Shown: piece by piece, positions 18,816 to 30,726 of the stretch
Layout of the letters: every line of letters starts with the position of its first letter
How positions within the stretch are numbered: the stretch's first letter is position 1
NCBI RefSeq assembly: GCF_016907315.1
Contig: NZ_JAFBBS010000001.1
Span: forward strand, 186,001-250,000
Direction of reading: 5' to 3'
DNA: 64,000 nt
From: Microbacterium esteraromaticum
GTDB lineage: Bacteria > Actinomycetota > Actinomycetes > Actinomycetales > Microbacteriaceae
Notes under the pieces: generated by a model
Database searches by the model: none
Told to the model about the DNA's origin: nothing
The model's input: only the letters and a program-made list of their open reading frames with translations
Made by a program: the position numbers and the translations under genes

Positions 18816-19565
18816 CTACCCGGCGCGTCGGTAGAGCGCTCGTACTACGAGCCAGGTGACGGCGACCATCGGCGCAAACAGCGGCAGTCCCATGACGAGC
18901 TTGAGCGTGCCCAGAAGCGTCACCTGATCGGTGAGGTACAGGGGCAGCTGCACCGCGAGCCGCAGCAGGAAGAGGGCTCCCCAGGCCAGCCCGAGCCAGA
19001 AGAACGCCCTGCGCTTGCGGCGGTCCGACCTCCAGGCCGTGCCCTCCCCCATCAGGAAGCCGACGGCGAGGCCGATGATCGACCAGCCGACGAGCGCGGC
19101 GACGACCATCACCGTGCCGTACAGGGCATTGGTGATCAGACCGGGAACGAAGTTGTCGGCGCCTCGCCCCGTCCACAGTGCGAGTCCGGCGGCCGCTGCG
19201 GCCGCGACCAGTCCGCCGACGGCAGCCGACGGGGGCGACTTCTGCACGAGGCGGATGATGGTGAAGACCGCCGCGATGCCGACCGACATGCCGAGCGAGA
19301 GCAGCAGAGGCTCGGGCTGAATGGTGAAGAGGATGACGAAGGCGAGGCTGGGGAGGACCGACTCGACGATCCCGCGCCAGCCGCCCATCGCACTCCAGAC
19401 GATCGTCTGGGTACTCTCCTCGGTCTGGGACGTGAGGCCGGCCCTGCGCGCAGCGCCGCCTAGAGCCGCCCCGATCATCTCCGCCGCGGTCGGCTCCGCG
19501 TCGCCCCTGTCGCCCGCATCGGCCTCTGCGCGGTGAGCGTCGTCCGGGCCGTCGGCCGAGGTCAC
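18816..19565 (-). CDS. DUF3159 family membrane protein
   Basis: 249 residues. An acidic soluble N-terminus (about 60 residues) precedes five or six hydrophobic segments arranged in pairs, with the conserved FVPGLITNALYG and YLTDQVTLLGTLKL regions of the DUF3159 family. It is an integral membrane protein of unknown function, found in actinobacteria next to DUF3710 and dut. The GTG start at 19565 overlaps the DUF3710 stop by four bases (GTGA), so dut-DUF3710-DUF3159 form one coupled operon. No catalytic motif is evident. Confidence 0.88.
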   Translation of the reverse strand: MTSADGPDDAHRAEADAGDRGDAEPTAAEMIGAALGGAARRAGLTSQTEESTQTIVWSAMGGWRGIVESVLPSLAFVILFTIQPEPLLLSLGMSVGIAAVFTIIRLVQKSPPSAAVGGLVAAAAAAGLALWTGRGADNFVPGLITNALYGTVMVVAALVGWSIIGLAVGFLMGEGTAWRSDRRKRRAFFWLGLAWGALFLLRLAVQLPLYLTDQVTLLGTLKLVMGLPLFAPMVAVTWLVVRALYRRAG

Positions 19566-20149
19566 GCCGAACCCGGCGTGGAGGGCATCTTGAGCGGGAT
19601 GAGGTCACGCGGGGGCATCGGCGAGCCGCCGCGCACCACGACGATGGAGCGGAACAGATCCTCGACCTGCTCGGCCGCGGTGGGGTCGGATGCCGCATCG
19701 CCGCCGATCACGCCGCGCAGGAACCATCGCGGTCCGTCGACTCCGACGAACCGGGCGAGGCGCATTCCCGAGCCCTCAGCGGCCGTCGCCGGCACCTCGG
19801 CCAGCAGCTCCTTGCCCAGGGGGCCCTCGCGCTCTTCGACGCGGCCGCCCTGGGTGCGGATCTGATCGCGCAGCTGCACACGGGTCTCGTCCCACAGGCC
19901 GCGGGTGCGCGGTGCCGCGAAGGGCTGCACCTGCAGCGAGGAGCCCGCATAGTCGAGGCCGACGGCCACGATCCTCTTGCTCTGCTCCTCGACTTCGAGC
20001 CGCAGGTTCAGCCCCTCGCGGGGCAGCACCTTGATGCCGCCGAGGTCGATGTACGGACGGACCGGGTTCGCCTCGCTGTCGTCGAACGGGCCAGCGGTCG
20101 CACGATCGGCCGGTGCGGACTTCAGCGTGGGTTCGATCTCTTCAGTCAT
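19562..20149 (-). CDS. DUF3710 family protein
   Basis: 195 residues, soluble, of the actinobacterial DUF3710 family. The conserved region starts PYIDLGGIKVLPREGLNLRLE and continues with QVQPFAAPRTRGLWDETRVQL and the C-terminal GPRWFLRGVIGG (pieces quoted). The function is unknown. It lies between dut and DUF3159 with four-base overlaps on both sides, the same order found in mycobacteria (dut-Rv2696c region, as I recall). This suggests a shared, still unexplained role linked to nucleotide or envelope homeostasis. Confidence 0.9.
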   Translation of the reverse strand: MTEEIEPTLKSAPADRATAGPFDDSEANPVRPYIDLGGIKVLPREGLNLRLEVEEQSKRIVAVGLDYAGSSLQVQPFAAPRTRGLWDETRVQLRDQIRTQGGRVEEREGPLGKELLAEVPATAAEGSGMRLARFVGVDGPRWFLRGVIGGDAASDPTAAEQVEDLFRSIVVVRGGSPMPPRDLIPLKMPSTPGSA

Positions 20150-20595
20150 TCGCTCTTTCCCTGGGTGTAGCCGGTGGACCCGAAGCCGCCGTCGCCGCGG
20201 ACGCTCTCGGGCAGCTCGTCGACCGGCTCGAAACGGGCCTGCACGACGGGCATCACGATCAGCTGTGCGATCCGGTCACCGACCGCCACATCGTACGCTT
20301 CCGCGCTGTCGGTGTTCAGCAGGCTCACCTTGATCTCGCCCCGATAGCCCGCATCGACCGTACCCGGCGAGTTCACGACCGTGATCCCGTGCTTGGCTGC
20401 GAGCCCGCTGCGCGGCACGACGAATGCCGCGAACCCCTCGGGCAGCGCGATCCGCACGCCGGTGCCGAGCAGCGCGCGCTCGCCTGGCGCGAGACGCACG
20501 GCCTCGGTCGACACGAGATCTGCCCCGGCGTCACCGGGGTGCGCGTAGAACGGGACGTTCGCGGAGATAATGGGAACGGCAACGGAATGAGTCAC
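20146..20595 (-). CDS. dut: dUTP diphosphatase
   Basis: 149 residues, a complete trimeric dUTPase. The five motifs are visible: HPGDAGADLVS (1), VVPRSGLAAKHGI (2), VNSPGTVDAGYRGEIKV (3, with the catalytic Asp), GDRIAQLIVMPV (4) and RGDGGFGSTG (5, the mobile C-terminal arm). It hydrolyses dUTP to dUMP, keeping uracil out of DNA and feeding thymidylate synthesis. The GTG start at 20595 leaves only 12 bases to the divergent DUF3093 gene, so the transcripts are short-leadered or leaderless and promoters must overlap the opposing genes. Confidence 0.96.
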   Translation of the reverse strand: MTHSVAVPIISANVPFYAHPGDAGADLVSTEAVRLAPGERALLGTGVRIALPEGFAAFVVPRSGLAAKHGITVVNSPGTVDAGYRGEIKVSLLNTDSAEAYDVAVGDRIAQLIVMPVVQARFEPVDELPESVRGDGGFGSTGYTQGKSE

Positions 20596-20607
20596 CCCAT
20601 GAGGCTA

Positions 20608-21081
20608 ATGCAGAACACGCGCCCCGATACCCGTGAGACCTACCGCGAGCGACTGGCCCCCGGGCTGTGGCTCCTGGTCACGATCGCCCTCGCCGGGCCG
20701 ATGGTCTCACTCGTGCTGACCCCGCTCGATCCGAGCCTCGCACTGGTCGTCGGCGGCGCGGTGTCGCTCGCGCTGGTGACTCTGAGCGTGGCCCTGTCGC
20801 CGAGGATCCGCGTCGCCGACGGAGTGCTGCACGCGGGCCGCGCGCACGTAGATGCCCGCTGGCTCGGCGACGCTGAGCACTTCTCGGGCGAAGACGCGAG
20901 GGCGCGTCGAACCCACGCGATCGATAAGGACGGGTGGAATCTTCTGCGGGGAGGCATCGACGGCGTGGTCGTGGTTCCGATCACGGATCCGGACGACCCG
21001 GTGAAGAGCTGGACCATCTCATCGCGTACTCCCGACCGTCTCGCTGCCGCGATTCGGACAGCTTGCGCGGAGAGTCGCTGA
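20608..21081 (+). CDS. DUF3093 family membrane protein
   Basis: 157 residues with two membrane helices near the N-terminus (LWLLVTIALAGPMVSLVLT and a second, LALVVGGAVSLALVTLSVAL) and a small soluble C-terminal domain. The family hallmark YRERLAPGLW is 13 residues from the chosen ATG at 20608; ATGs at 20599 and 20587 are also in frame. A GATAAT hexamer at 20566-20571 could be the -10 element, lying inside the divergent dut gene. The function is unknown. The position next to dut and DUF4193 matches the conserved actinobacterial cluster. Confidence 0.85.
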   Translation: MQNTRPDTRETYRERLAPGLWLLVTIALAGPMVSLVLTPLDPSLALVVGGAVSLALVTLSVALSPRIRVADGVLHAGRAHVDARWLGDAEHFSGEDARARRTHAIDKDGWNLLRGGIDGVVVVPITDPDDPVKSWTISSRTPDRLAAAIRTACAESR

Positions 21082-21101
21082 CCGCTCCCCTACGACGCAG
21101 A

Positions 21102-21132
21102 ACGCGCCCCGAGCCATCAGGCCGGGGCGCGT
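21102..21132. terminator. Bidirectional hairpin between DUF3093 and DUF4193 genes
   Basis: A 10-bp perfect stem ACGCGCCCCG with an 11-base loop lies midway between two convergent genes (stop codons at 21081 and 21145). It can serve both directions; no T-run is present. Confidence 0.65.
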
Positions 21133-21144
21133 GCGTGTCAGGTG

Positions 21145-21438
21145 TCAGGCGGCGCATTCCTTGCAGATGGGGCCGTCCGCGCCGTCGTGGTCGAGCTGCG
21201 AGCGGTGCTTCACGAGGAAGCAGCTCATGCAGGTGAACTCGTCCTGCTGCGCGGGCAGCACGACGACATCGAGCTCCATGTCGGAGAGGTCAGCGCCGGG
21301 GAGCTCGAAACCCGTGGGGTTGTCGGAGTCCTCGACGTCGCCGGCGCCGGACTGGGTGCTCGGCACGCGCTCCTTGAGGGCTTCGATCGACTCGGAGTCG
21401 TCTTCGCTCTTGCGAGGGGCGTCGTAATCGGTTGCCAT
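21145..21438 (-). CDS. DUF4193 family zinc-finger protein
   Basis: 97 residues, acidic, with a C-terminal CMSCFLVKHRSQL...CKEC arrangement that would bind one zinc ion. It matches the actinobacterial DUF4193 family (near dut in mycobacteria, as I recall). The frame continues upstream to 21534 but the ATG at 21438 has GTGGAG upstream and gives the conserved N-terminus MATDYDAPRKSEDD. The function is unknown; size and acidity suggest a partner of RNA polymerase or another complex, which is a guess. The gene is divergent from sepH. Confidence 0.9.
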   Translation of the reverse strand: MATDYDAPRKSEDDSESIEALKERVPSTQSGAGDVEDSDNPTGFELPGADLSDMELDVVVLPAQQDEFTCMSCFLVKHRSQLDHDGADGPICKECAA

Positions 21439-21648
21439 GCGGTGATTCTCCACTTCCGTGGTGCGTGTGGGTCTGGGTGGGGGGATCCGATTTCGGGTGA
21501 TCGGCGGGCCATAGTTTGCACGACTGCGTTCCATTTAGCAAATGCCTCTTGACCCGCAGGGGGAAACTCGCGGCGCGCCCGCGATATTCCCCGCCCGATC
21601 AGGGTGGTCGTGACACCATGAATGCACACCCATCAGAGGGGCATTGGC

Positions 21649-22674
21649 ATGGAAAACGTCACCATTGTCGGAACGGAAGCGGGAGTCCTCGTCCTCGCGA
21701 CCGAGTCCGGACAGCGCTTCGCGCTGCCCATCGACGACGTCCTGCACCGTGAGGTGCGTCGAGCGACCCGCGAGGCCGACCCAGCACCCGCGCGGCTGGC
21801 TGCGAGCCCGCGCGACATCCAGGCGCAGATCCGCGCCGGCTTGTCTGCCGCCGAGGTGGCGGCCCTGCTCGGCGTCAGCGAGTCCGACGTCGCGCGGTTC
21901 GAAGGTCCCGTCCTCGCTGAGCGCGAGCACATCGTCAACCAGGCACTCGCCGTGCCCGTGCTCATCGGCAGCGATGTCGAACCCGACGCCCAGCCCACAT
22001 TCGGCACGGCGGTACGCGCGAAGCTGGCGGACCTCGGGGCTTCCGACGAGCGCTGGGCCAGTTGGAAGGACGACTCGGGCTGGACCGTCAAGCTCGAGTT
22101 CACCGCCAACGAGGTGGCGCACGATGCGCGTTGGGCGTTCGATCCACGCCGCAGCACTCTCTCCTCCATCAACGCCGACGCCACGCAGCTGTCACGTCAG
22201 GGGTCTCTGCCAGAGGGTCTGATCCCCCGCCTGCGAGCGGTCGACGCCGAGCGGGTCTCACCGTACAAGGACGACAGCCGCTTCGACTCGGGCGCCTTCG
22301 GACCTCGGCTGCTCCCGCAGCCGGACGAGGCGGAGGAGTCGACCGTCGAGCACTCCAGCGCCGCCGCTCACGATGCAGCCGCACGACGCGCACCAGACGA
22401 GCATCGCACCAGCTCGGAGACGGCCGATCTGCTGGAGGCACTTCGTCGCCGTCGTGGACAGCGTGAGTCCGCGCCCCTCTTCGAGGACGCCGAAGACGAC
22501 GAGCCGTCGCCCATCGCGCTCTTCGACGGCCTCGACGAGCCAGAGCAGGAGCCCGAGACCACGCCCGCTCCCGAGCAGGCGGAGCCTGCCGAGCAGCCCA
22601 GCGGCCGCCGCAAGCGACGCAACGCCATGCCCTCCTGGGACGAGATCGTCTTCGGAGCACGCACAGACGAGTGA
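21649..22674 (+). CDS. sepH: Septation protein SepH
   Basis: 341 residues. The N-terminal DUF3071 domain begins MENVTIVGTEAGVLVL and contains a helix-turn-helix-like part RAGLSAAEVAALLGVSES. The C-terminal part is long, acidic and disordered (rich in Glu, Pro, Ala), ending in the basic GRRKRRNAMPSWDEIVFG tail conserved in SepH. In Streptomyces and mycobacteria SepH stimulates FtsZ assembly at division sites. The ATG at 21649 has AGAGGGG eight bases upstream; an ATG at 21622 is unlikely. The convergent phosphodiesterase gene ends 14 bases away. Confidence 0.9.
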   Translation: MENVTIVGTEAGVLVLATESGQRFALPIDDVLHREVRRATREADPAPARLAASPRDIQAQIRAGLSAAEVAALLGVSESDVARFEGPVLAEREHIVNQALAVPVLIGSDVEPDAQPTFGTAVRAKLADLGASDERWASWKDDSGWTVKLEFTANEVAHDARWAFDPRRSTLSSINADATQLSRQGSLPEGLIPRLRAVDAERVSPYKDDSRFDSGAFGPRLLPQPDEAEESTVEHSSAAAHDAAARRAPDEHRTSSETADLLEALRRRRGQRESAPLFEDAEDDEPSPIALFDGLDEPEQEPETTPAPEQAEPAEQPSGRRKRRNAMPSWDEIVFGARTDE

Positions 22675-22687
22675 GCGACGGCCCTGA

Positions 22688-23815
22688 TCAGCGGCGGAAG
22701 GCTCCCATTCGGATGAATGGCACTCGCCATTCCTCCGGAGTCAGCGCGCCGTGCTGTCCGATCATTCCCCGCCCGCGCTGGTCCTCTGCCTCCGCGTCGT
22801 AGAAGGCGACGTTCCCGCGCGCGACGACGAGCATGTCCCCGATGCGCTGGCTCACGGCATCCGATGTCACCGGGCCGAACAGGCCCGCGTCGATCGCCTC
22901 CGTTCGGCTGACCACGTCAGCCGAACCCTCGAGGTCGCGCCGCCATCGGACGAGCATCCCGGGCTGATCCGCATCGGGCTCTGCATAGACGTGCAGCATG
23001 CGAGGTTCCCCGCCGATGTGCCGGACGCCGTCGTGCCACCCTCCCGACGCGTCGAGCACAAGCTGTCGGTGGTGCGGCACGTCGATCATCCCGTGGTCTG
23101 CGGTGACGAGCACTCCCACCCCATCGGGGACCGGCCGGGTCAGCGCGGCGTCCACGTCCTCGAGCGCCGCGACCCAGTCGGCGGAGGCGATGCCATGACG
23201 ATGGCCCGCCTTGTCGACCTCGGGCAGATAGCAGTACACGACGGCGCCGTCGTTCGCGTCGGCCAGCTCCCATGCCAGCTCGACACGGTCGGCGGGGCTG
23301 CGTGCCCCGTGGAACCGGGACCCGCGCAGGGTCGCACGCGAGAACCCGCTTCCCCTGTACGCCGGGATGCCGACGGCGAAGGCGGGTTGGCCGGCCGCCT
23401 CGGCCTGTTCGAACACGGTCGGGCTCTGCTGCCACTCCAGCGGATCGATGCCGTCGTCGTCCCAGCCGGAGAGCAAGTTGACGAGTGTGTCGCCGTGCGG
23501 ATCCCGTACCCGGTACCCGACCAGCCCGTGCTCACCCGGCGCGACCCCGGTGAGCAGAGTCGTGAGCGCGGCGGCCGTCGTCGTCGGGAAGACGGATCCG
23601 GCCACATCCTTCTTCGTCATCGCAGACGACAGGGTGCGCGCATGTCCGGCGTGCGCCCGCAGGGGCACGACCCCGAGACCGTCCACCACCACGAGGACGA
23701 CGGATCGTGCCGGGGCGAGGTCCGCGGATCCGCCACGCAGCGCTGCGAGCAGCTGAGGCGCCACCCCGCTGATGTTCCGCGTCGAATCGAGGCTGGTCGG
23801 TAGGATGAGAGGCAT
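22688..23815 (-). CDS. Alkaline phosphatase superfamily phosphodiesterase/pyrophosphatase
   Basis: 375 residues with the type I phosphodiesterase/nucleotide pyrophosphatase fold. Metal and catalytic residues are in VVLVVVDGLGVVPL (Asp), SVFPTTTAAALTTLLTG (nucleophile Thr), EVDKAGHRHG (Asp, His) and VTADHGMIDVPHH (Asp, His), with a last His in MIGQHGALTPEE. The substrate could be a nucleotide sugar or a phosphodiester; it cannot be fixed from sequence. No signal peptide is obvious. The ATG at 23815 is used; the frame extends to 23917 but that part is antisense-like and basic. Divergent from parC by 83 bases. Confidence 0.9.
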   Translation of the reverse strand: MPLILPTSLDSTRNISGVAPQLLAALRGGSADLAPARSVVLVVVDGLGVVPLRAHAGHARTLSSAMTKKDVAGSVFPTTTAAALTTLLTGVAPGEHGLVGYRVRDPHGDTLVNLLSGWDDDGIDPLEWQQSPTVFEQAEAAGQPAFAVGIPAYRGSGFSRATLRGSRFHGARSPADRVELAWELADANDGAVVYCYLPEVDKAGHRHGIASADWVAALEDVDAALTRPVPDGVGVLVTADHGMIDVPHHRQLVLDASGGWHDGVRHIGGEPRMLHVYAEPDADQPGMLVRWRRDLEGSADVVSRTEAIDAGLFGPVTSDAVSQRIGDMLVVARGNVAFYDAEAEDQRGRGMIGQHGALTPEEWRVPFIRMGAFRR

Positions 23816-23898
23816 CCGGGTCAGTCTCGCACAGGTGACCCGACGCACCGCGCCCGAGCGCCGTCGCGAGCCCGCCCCGAGCGACCAGCAGGAAGTCC

Positions 23899-26337
<2,439 letters not shown>

Positions 26338-26408
26338 CACGCGCCGCCTCTCACTCAGCGCCGTCCGGCCTGTTCATGCATGCCGGAGGGCGTCCGACGT
26401 GCTGAGGA

Positions 26409-28529
<2,121 letters not shown>

Positions 28530-28537
28530 AATGATCG

Positions 28538-28543
28538 ATTCTA
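28538..28543 (-). promoter_or_regulatory. -10-like element for a leaderless parE mRNA
   Basis: The minus strand reads TAGAAT ending eight bases before the parE GTG, at the distance where the transcript would begin at or next to the start codon. No Shine-Dalgarno sequence is present between them. No good -35 is seen. Confidence 0.35.
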
Positions 28544-28709
28544 TTTCGGCGCACCGACGCGCCCGCTCCACGACACTCCCGGCGGCGCAAGTGCGGACGG
28601 CATGCGTACGCGCACAGCGAAACACGCCGCGATACGGGCATGCGCACAGGCAGCGCGTGGTTGTATTGAGCACGATCTCAAAGGATCTGATCGCTGAGGA
28701 GGCACCGAG

Positions 28710-28919
28710 ATGAACGCTACGACTGAGCGCGAGACTGTCGAGTACCGCCTCACTGCGATGGACCGCTGCGACTCCTGTGGAGCGCAGGCGTACATCGCCG
28801 CCGAGGTCAACGGCACCGAGATGCTGTTCTGCGCGCACCACGGACGCAAGTACGAGGAGAAGCTGCGCGCCGTCGCCACCTCGTGGCACGACGAGACCGC
28901 CCGCCTCATCGAGGCCTGA
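28710..28919 (+). CDS. DUF7455 family small zinc-ribbon-like protein
   Basis: 69 residues. The conserved core is MDRCDSCGAQAYIAAEVNGTE (quoted in part) followed by LLFCAHH-type residues (here MLFCAHHGRKYEEKL), i.e. C-x2-C...C-x2-H, which would bind one metal ion. Actinobacterial genomes carry this short family near topoisomerase or sigma-factor genes; the function is unknown. A strong GAGGAGG site precedes the ATG at 28710. It is divergent from parE over 180 bases and ends 27 bases from the convergent racemase gene. Confidence 0.88.
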   Translation: MNATTERETVEYRLTAMDRCDSCGAQAYIAAEVNGTEMLFCAHHGRKYEEKLRAVATSWHDETARLIEA

Positions 28920-28946
28920 GCGGACTCAGCACCGAGCGCGGGCGCG

Positions 28947-29981
28947 TCAGTCGACGACGACGCGCCGCACGCGCGGCGACAATCGCAGCGCGATCTCCTC
29001 GCCGATCGAGCCGATGCGCTCGCCGAGGGCGGTGACGTCGGCTTCGCCATGCTCGCCGGCGCCGTAGATCCGCACGCGATCGCCGACCTCGGGGGCATCC
29101 CAGCTCTCCACGACGCTGCTGTGCGCGCCTATGTGCAGGATGCGTCGCAGGCCCCCCGGCGTCGACACGACCTGGCCGACGAGGGTGGAAGGCAGGCCGT
29201 GCAGCGCGCCGAGGCCGACTTCGACACGATCAGCTTCCACTCGGTCGACTGATGCGGTGAGGGCGGCGATGGGCACGACGCCGGGGATCTGCGGGCCGTC
29301 GCCCGAGCGGATGCCGTAGCAGAACGCCCCGATGCGGCTGAGAGTCCCGCGGAGCTCCGGACGCCACCAGGACGCCGCAGATGCGGTCAGATGCTCGGCT
29401 TCGAGCTCGGCACCGGCGTCGCGGAGTTCGGCCGTCGCTGCGCGGAAGACGGCCGCGGAGTCATCGTCGTCGGCATCGCTGGCCTCGCTCAGGTGACTCC
29501 AGACCCCCACGACATGAATATCGGAGCGCTGCTGCGCCTTCATGGCCGTCTTCACGAAACCGGACCACTCCTCGGGTCGCACACCGTTGCGGTGCAGCCC
29601 GGTGTCGATCTTGAGATGCACGCGCGCGGTCCGGCCGAGGCGGGCGGCCGTCTCGATCACGCGCTGCAGGTACCCGACGGTGCCGACACCGAGGTCGACG
29701 TCGGCCGAGATCGCCGAGGCGACCTCCTCACCGGACGCGATCGCCCAGGCGAACACGCGCGCATCACCTCGCAGCGCGCGGATGCGCAGCGCGGTGGCCA
29801 CGTCGTACGAGCCGAACCAGCGCACGTCATCAGCGGTCTGCACGACCAAGTCGAGACCATGACGGTACGCATCGTCCTTCACGACGAGCATCACCTCGCT
29901 CGGCGCGACATGCGCAGCGACAGCGGCGATGTTCGAACGCAGCGCAGACCGCGAGATCGTGAGCTCGGGAACGGAGTTCAT
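28947..29981 (-). CDS. Alanine-racemase-like protein with intact PLP barrel, degenerate C-domain
   Basis: 344 residues. The TIM-barrel half keeps the PLP site: Lys35 in VVKDDAYRHG, LKIDTGLHRNG (Arg), VWSHLSEASDAD (His), HLTASAASW (phosphate loop) and LSRIGAFCYG (R-x-G-x3-YG). The C-terminal half has lost the catalytic-tyrosine segment (GxSYGxxY), the GYADG loop and the VGRxxMD motif; in their place are VEVGLGALHGLPSTLVG and HIGAHSSVVESW. The C-terminal YE pair that closes the canonical active site is also gone (IGSIGEEIAL). ATG 29981 overlaps the stop of the upstream racemase-like gene (ATGA), so the two are translationally coupled. I infer it needs that partner to supply the missing residues. 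Substrate unknown. Confidence 0.8.
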   Translation of the reverse strand: MNSVPELTISRSALRSNIAAVAAHVAPSEVMLVVKDDAYRHGLDLVVQTADDVRWFGSYDVATALRIRALRGDARVFAWAIASGEEVASAISADVDLGVGTVGYLQRVIETAARLGRTARVHLKIDTGLHRNGVRPEEWSGFVKTAMKAQQRSDIHVVGVWSHLSEASDADDDDSAAVFRAATAELRDAGAELEAEHLTASAASWWRPELRGTLSRIGAFCYGIRSGDGPQIPGVVPIAALTASVDRVEADRVEVGLGALHGLPSTLVGQVVSTPGGLRRILHIGAHSSVVESWDAPEVGDRVRIYGAGEHGEADVTALGERIGSIGEEIALRLSPRVRRVVVD

Positions 29982-30667
29982 GAGACGTGCTCCCTTCGCG
30001 CGTTCATGCCGACGACGGTGACCAGCTCGGCCGCGGCGAGACCGGTGATGCTGCTCCATTCGGCGAGGTGCTGCGCGGCCGGTCCGTCTCCGCCGAAGTA
30101 GATGACCTCGTCACCCTCCTCGATCAGCGCATCGCCGATCTCGACCACGCACACGTCCATCGCGACGCGTCCGACGACCGGATGCAGGTCTCCGCGGATC
30201 TCGACGTGGGCGCGGTTGCCCAGTGAGCGCACGACGCCCTGCGCGTACCCGCCCGTGACGAGCGCGACTCGCGTCCTCCGCGAGGCGCGGTACAGGTAGC
30301 CGTATGAAACTCCGTCACCGACCTCGAGGGGCTTGGTGGAGAGCACAGCGCCCGTGAGGCGCAGCGCTGGTCGCACTCCGGAACCAGGCAGACCGAACAG
30401 GATGCTCGAGTCCGCGTCGGGCGACGTGTTGCACGAGGCCTGCATCCCGAGCGCCGTCAGAGGCGCCAGGTCGACCTCGTCGACGAGTACGGCGGAGGCA
30501 CCGGCGTCGAGAACGATGCGAGCGACCTCGGCCACGCCGTGGCCCCAGGCATCCGCCCTCAGGTCGAACACCGACCCGCCCTGCGCCAGCACGGCCTCGG
30601 CCCCGGACCGAAGAGCCTTCTTCGACACCAGAGCGCGCGGAAGACTGCTGCTGGCGGTCGGGCTCAC
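29978..30667 (-). CDS. Truncated alanine-racemase-like protein: C-terminal domain with remnant barrel
   Basis: 229 residues against ~370 for alanine racemase. Only the first barrel units remain: VFDLRADAWGHG corresponds to the VVKANAYGHG loop, but the PLP lysine is Arg37. About 150 residues of barrel are missing, and the sequence rejoins the family at RPALRLTGAVLSTKPLEVGDGVSYG. The C-domain catalytic signatures are intact: Tyr122 in GVSYGYLYRA, GGYAQG at 139-144 and VVGRVAMDVC at 164-173. It therefore lacks what its downstream neighbour has, and holds what the neighbour lacks. The start is GTG 30667, with GGAAG close upstream; a 59-base gap separates it from the divergent ATP-grasp gene. It could be mistaken for a pseudogene, but the frame is open and coupled. 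Confidence 0.8.
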   Translation of the reverse strand: MSPTASSSLPRALVSKKALRSGAEAVLAQGGSVFDLRADAWGHGVAEVARIVLDAGASAVLVDEVDLAPLTALGMQASCNTSPDADSSILFGLPGSGVRPALRLTGAVLSTKPLEVGDGVSYGYLYRASRRTRVALVTGGYAQGVVRSLGNRAHVEIRGDLHPVVGRVAMDVCVVEIGDALIEEGDEVIYFGGDGPAAQHLAEWSSITGLAAAELVTVVGMNARREHVS

Positions 30668-30726
30668 ACTTCCACAGTACCGCTCGCACGTAGACTGGAA
30701 TCTTCCGACACCGACTGGAGATGTGC

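Noticed and set aside
29978..30667. Reading the short racemase-like gene as a plain pseudogene.
   Set aside because: The frame is open and in a four-base overlap with the next gene, the C-domain catalytic motifs are intact, and its losses are complementary to the partner; this favours a working specialised subunit.
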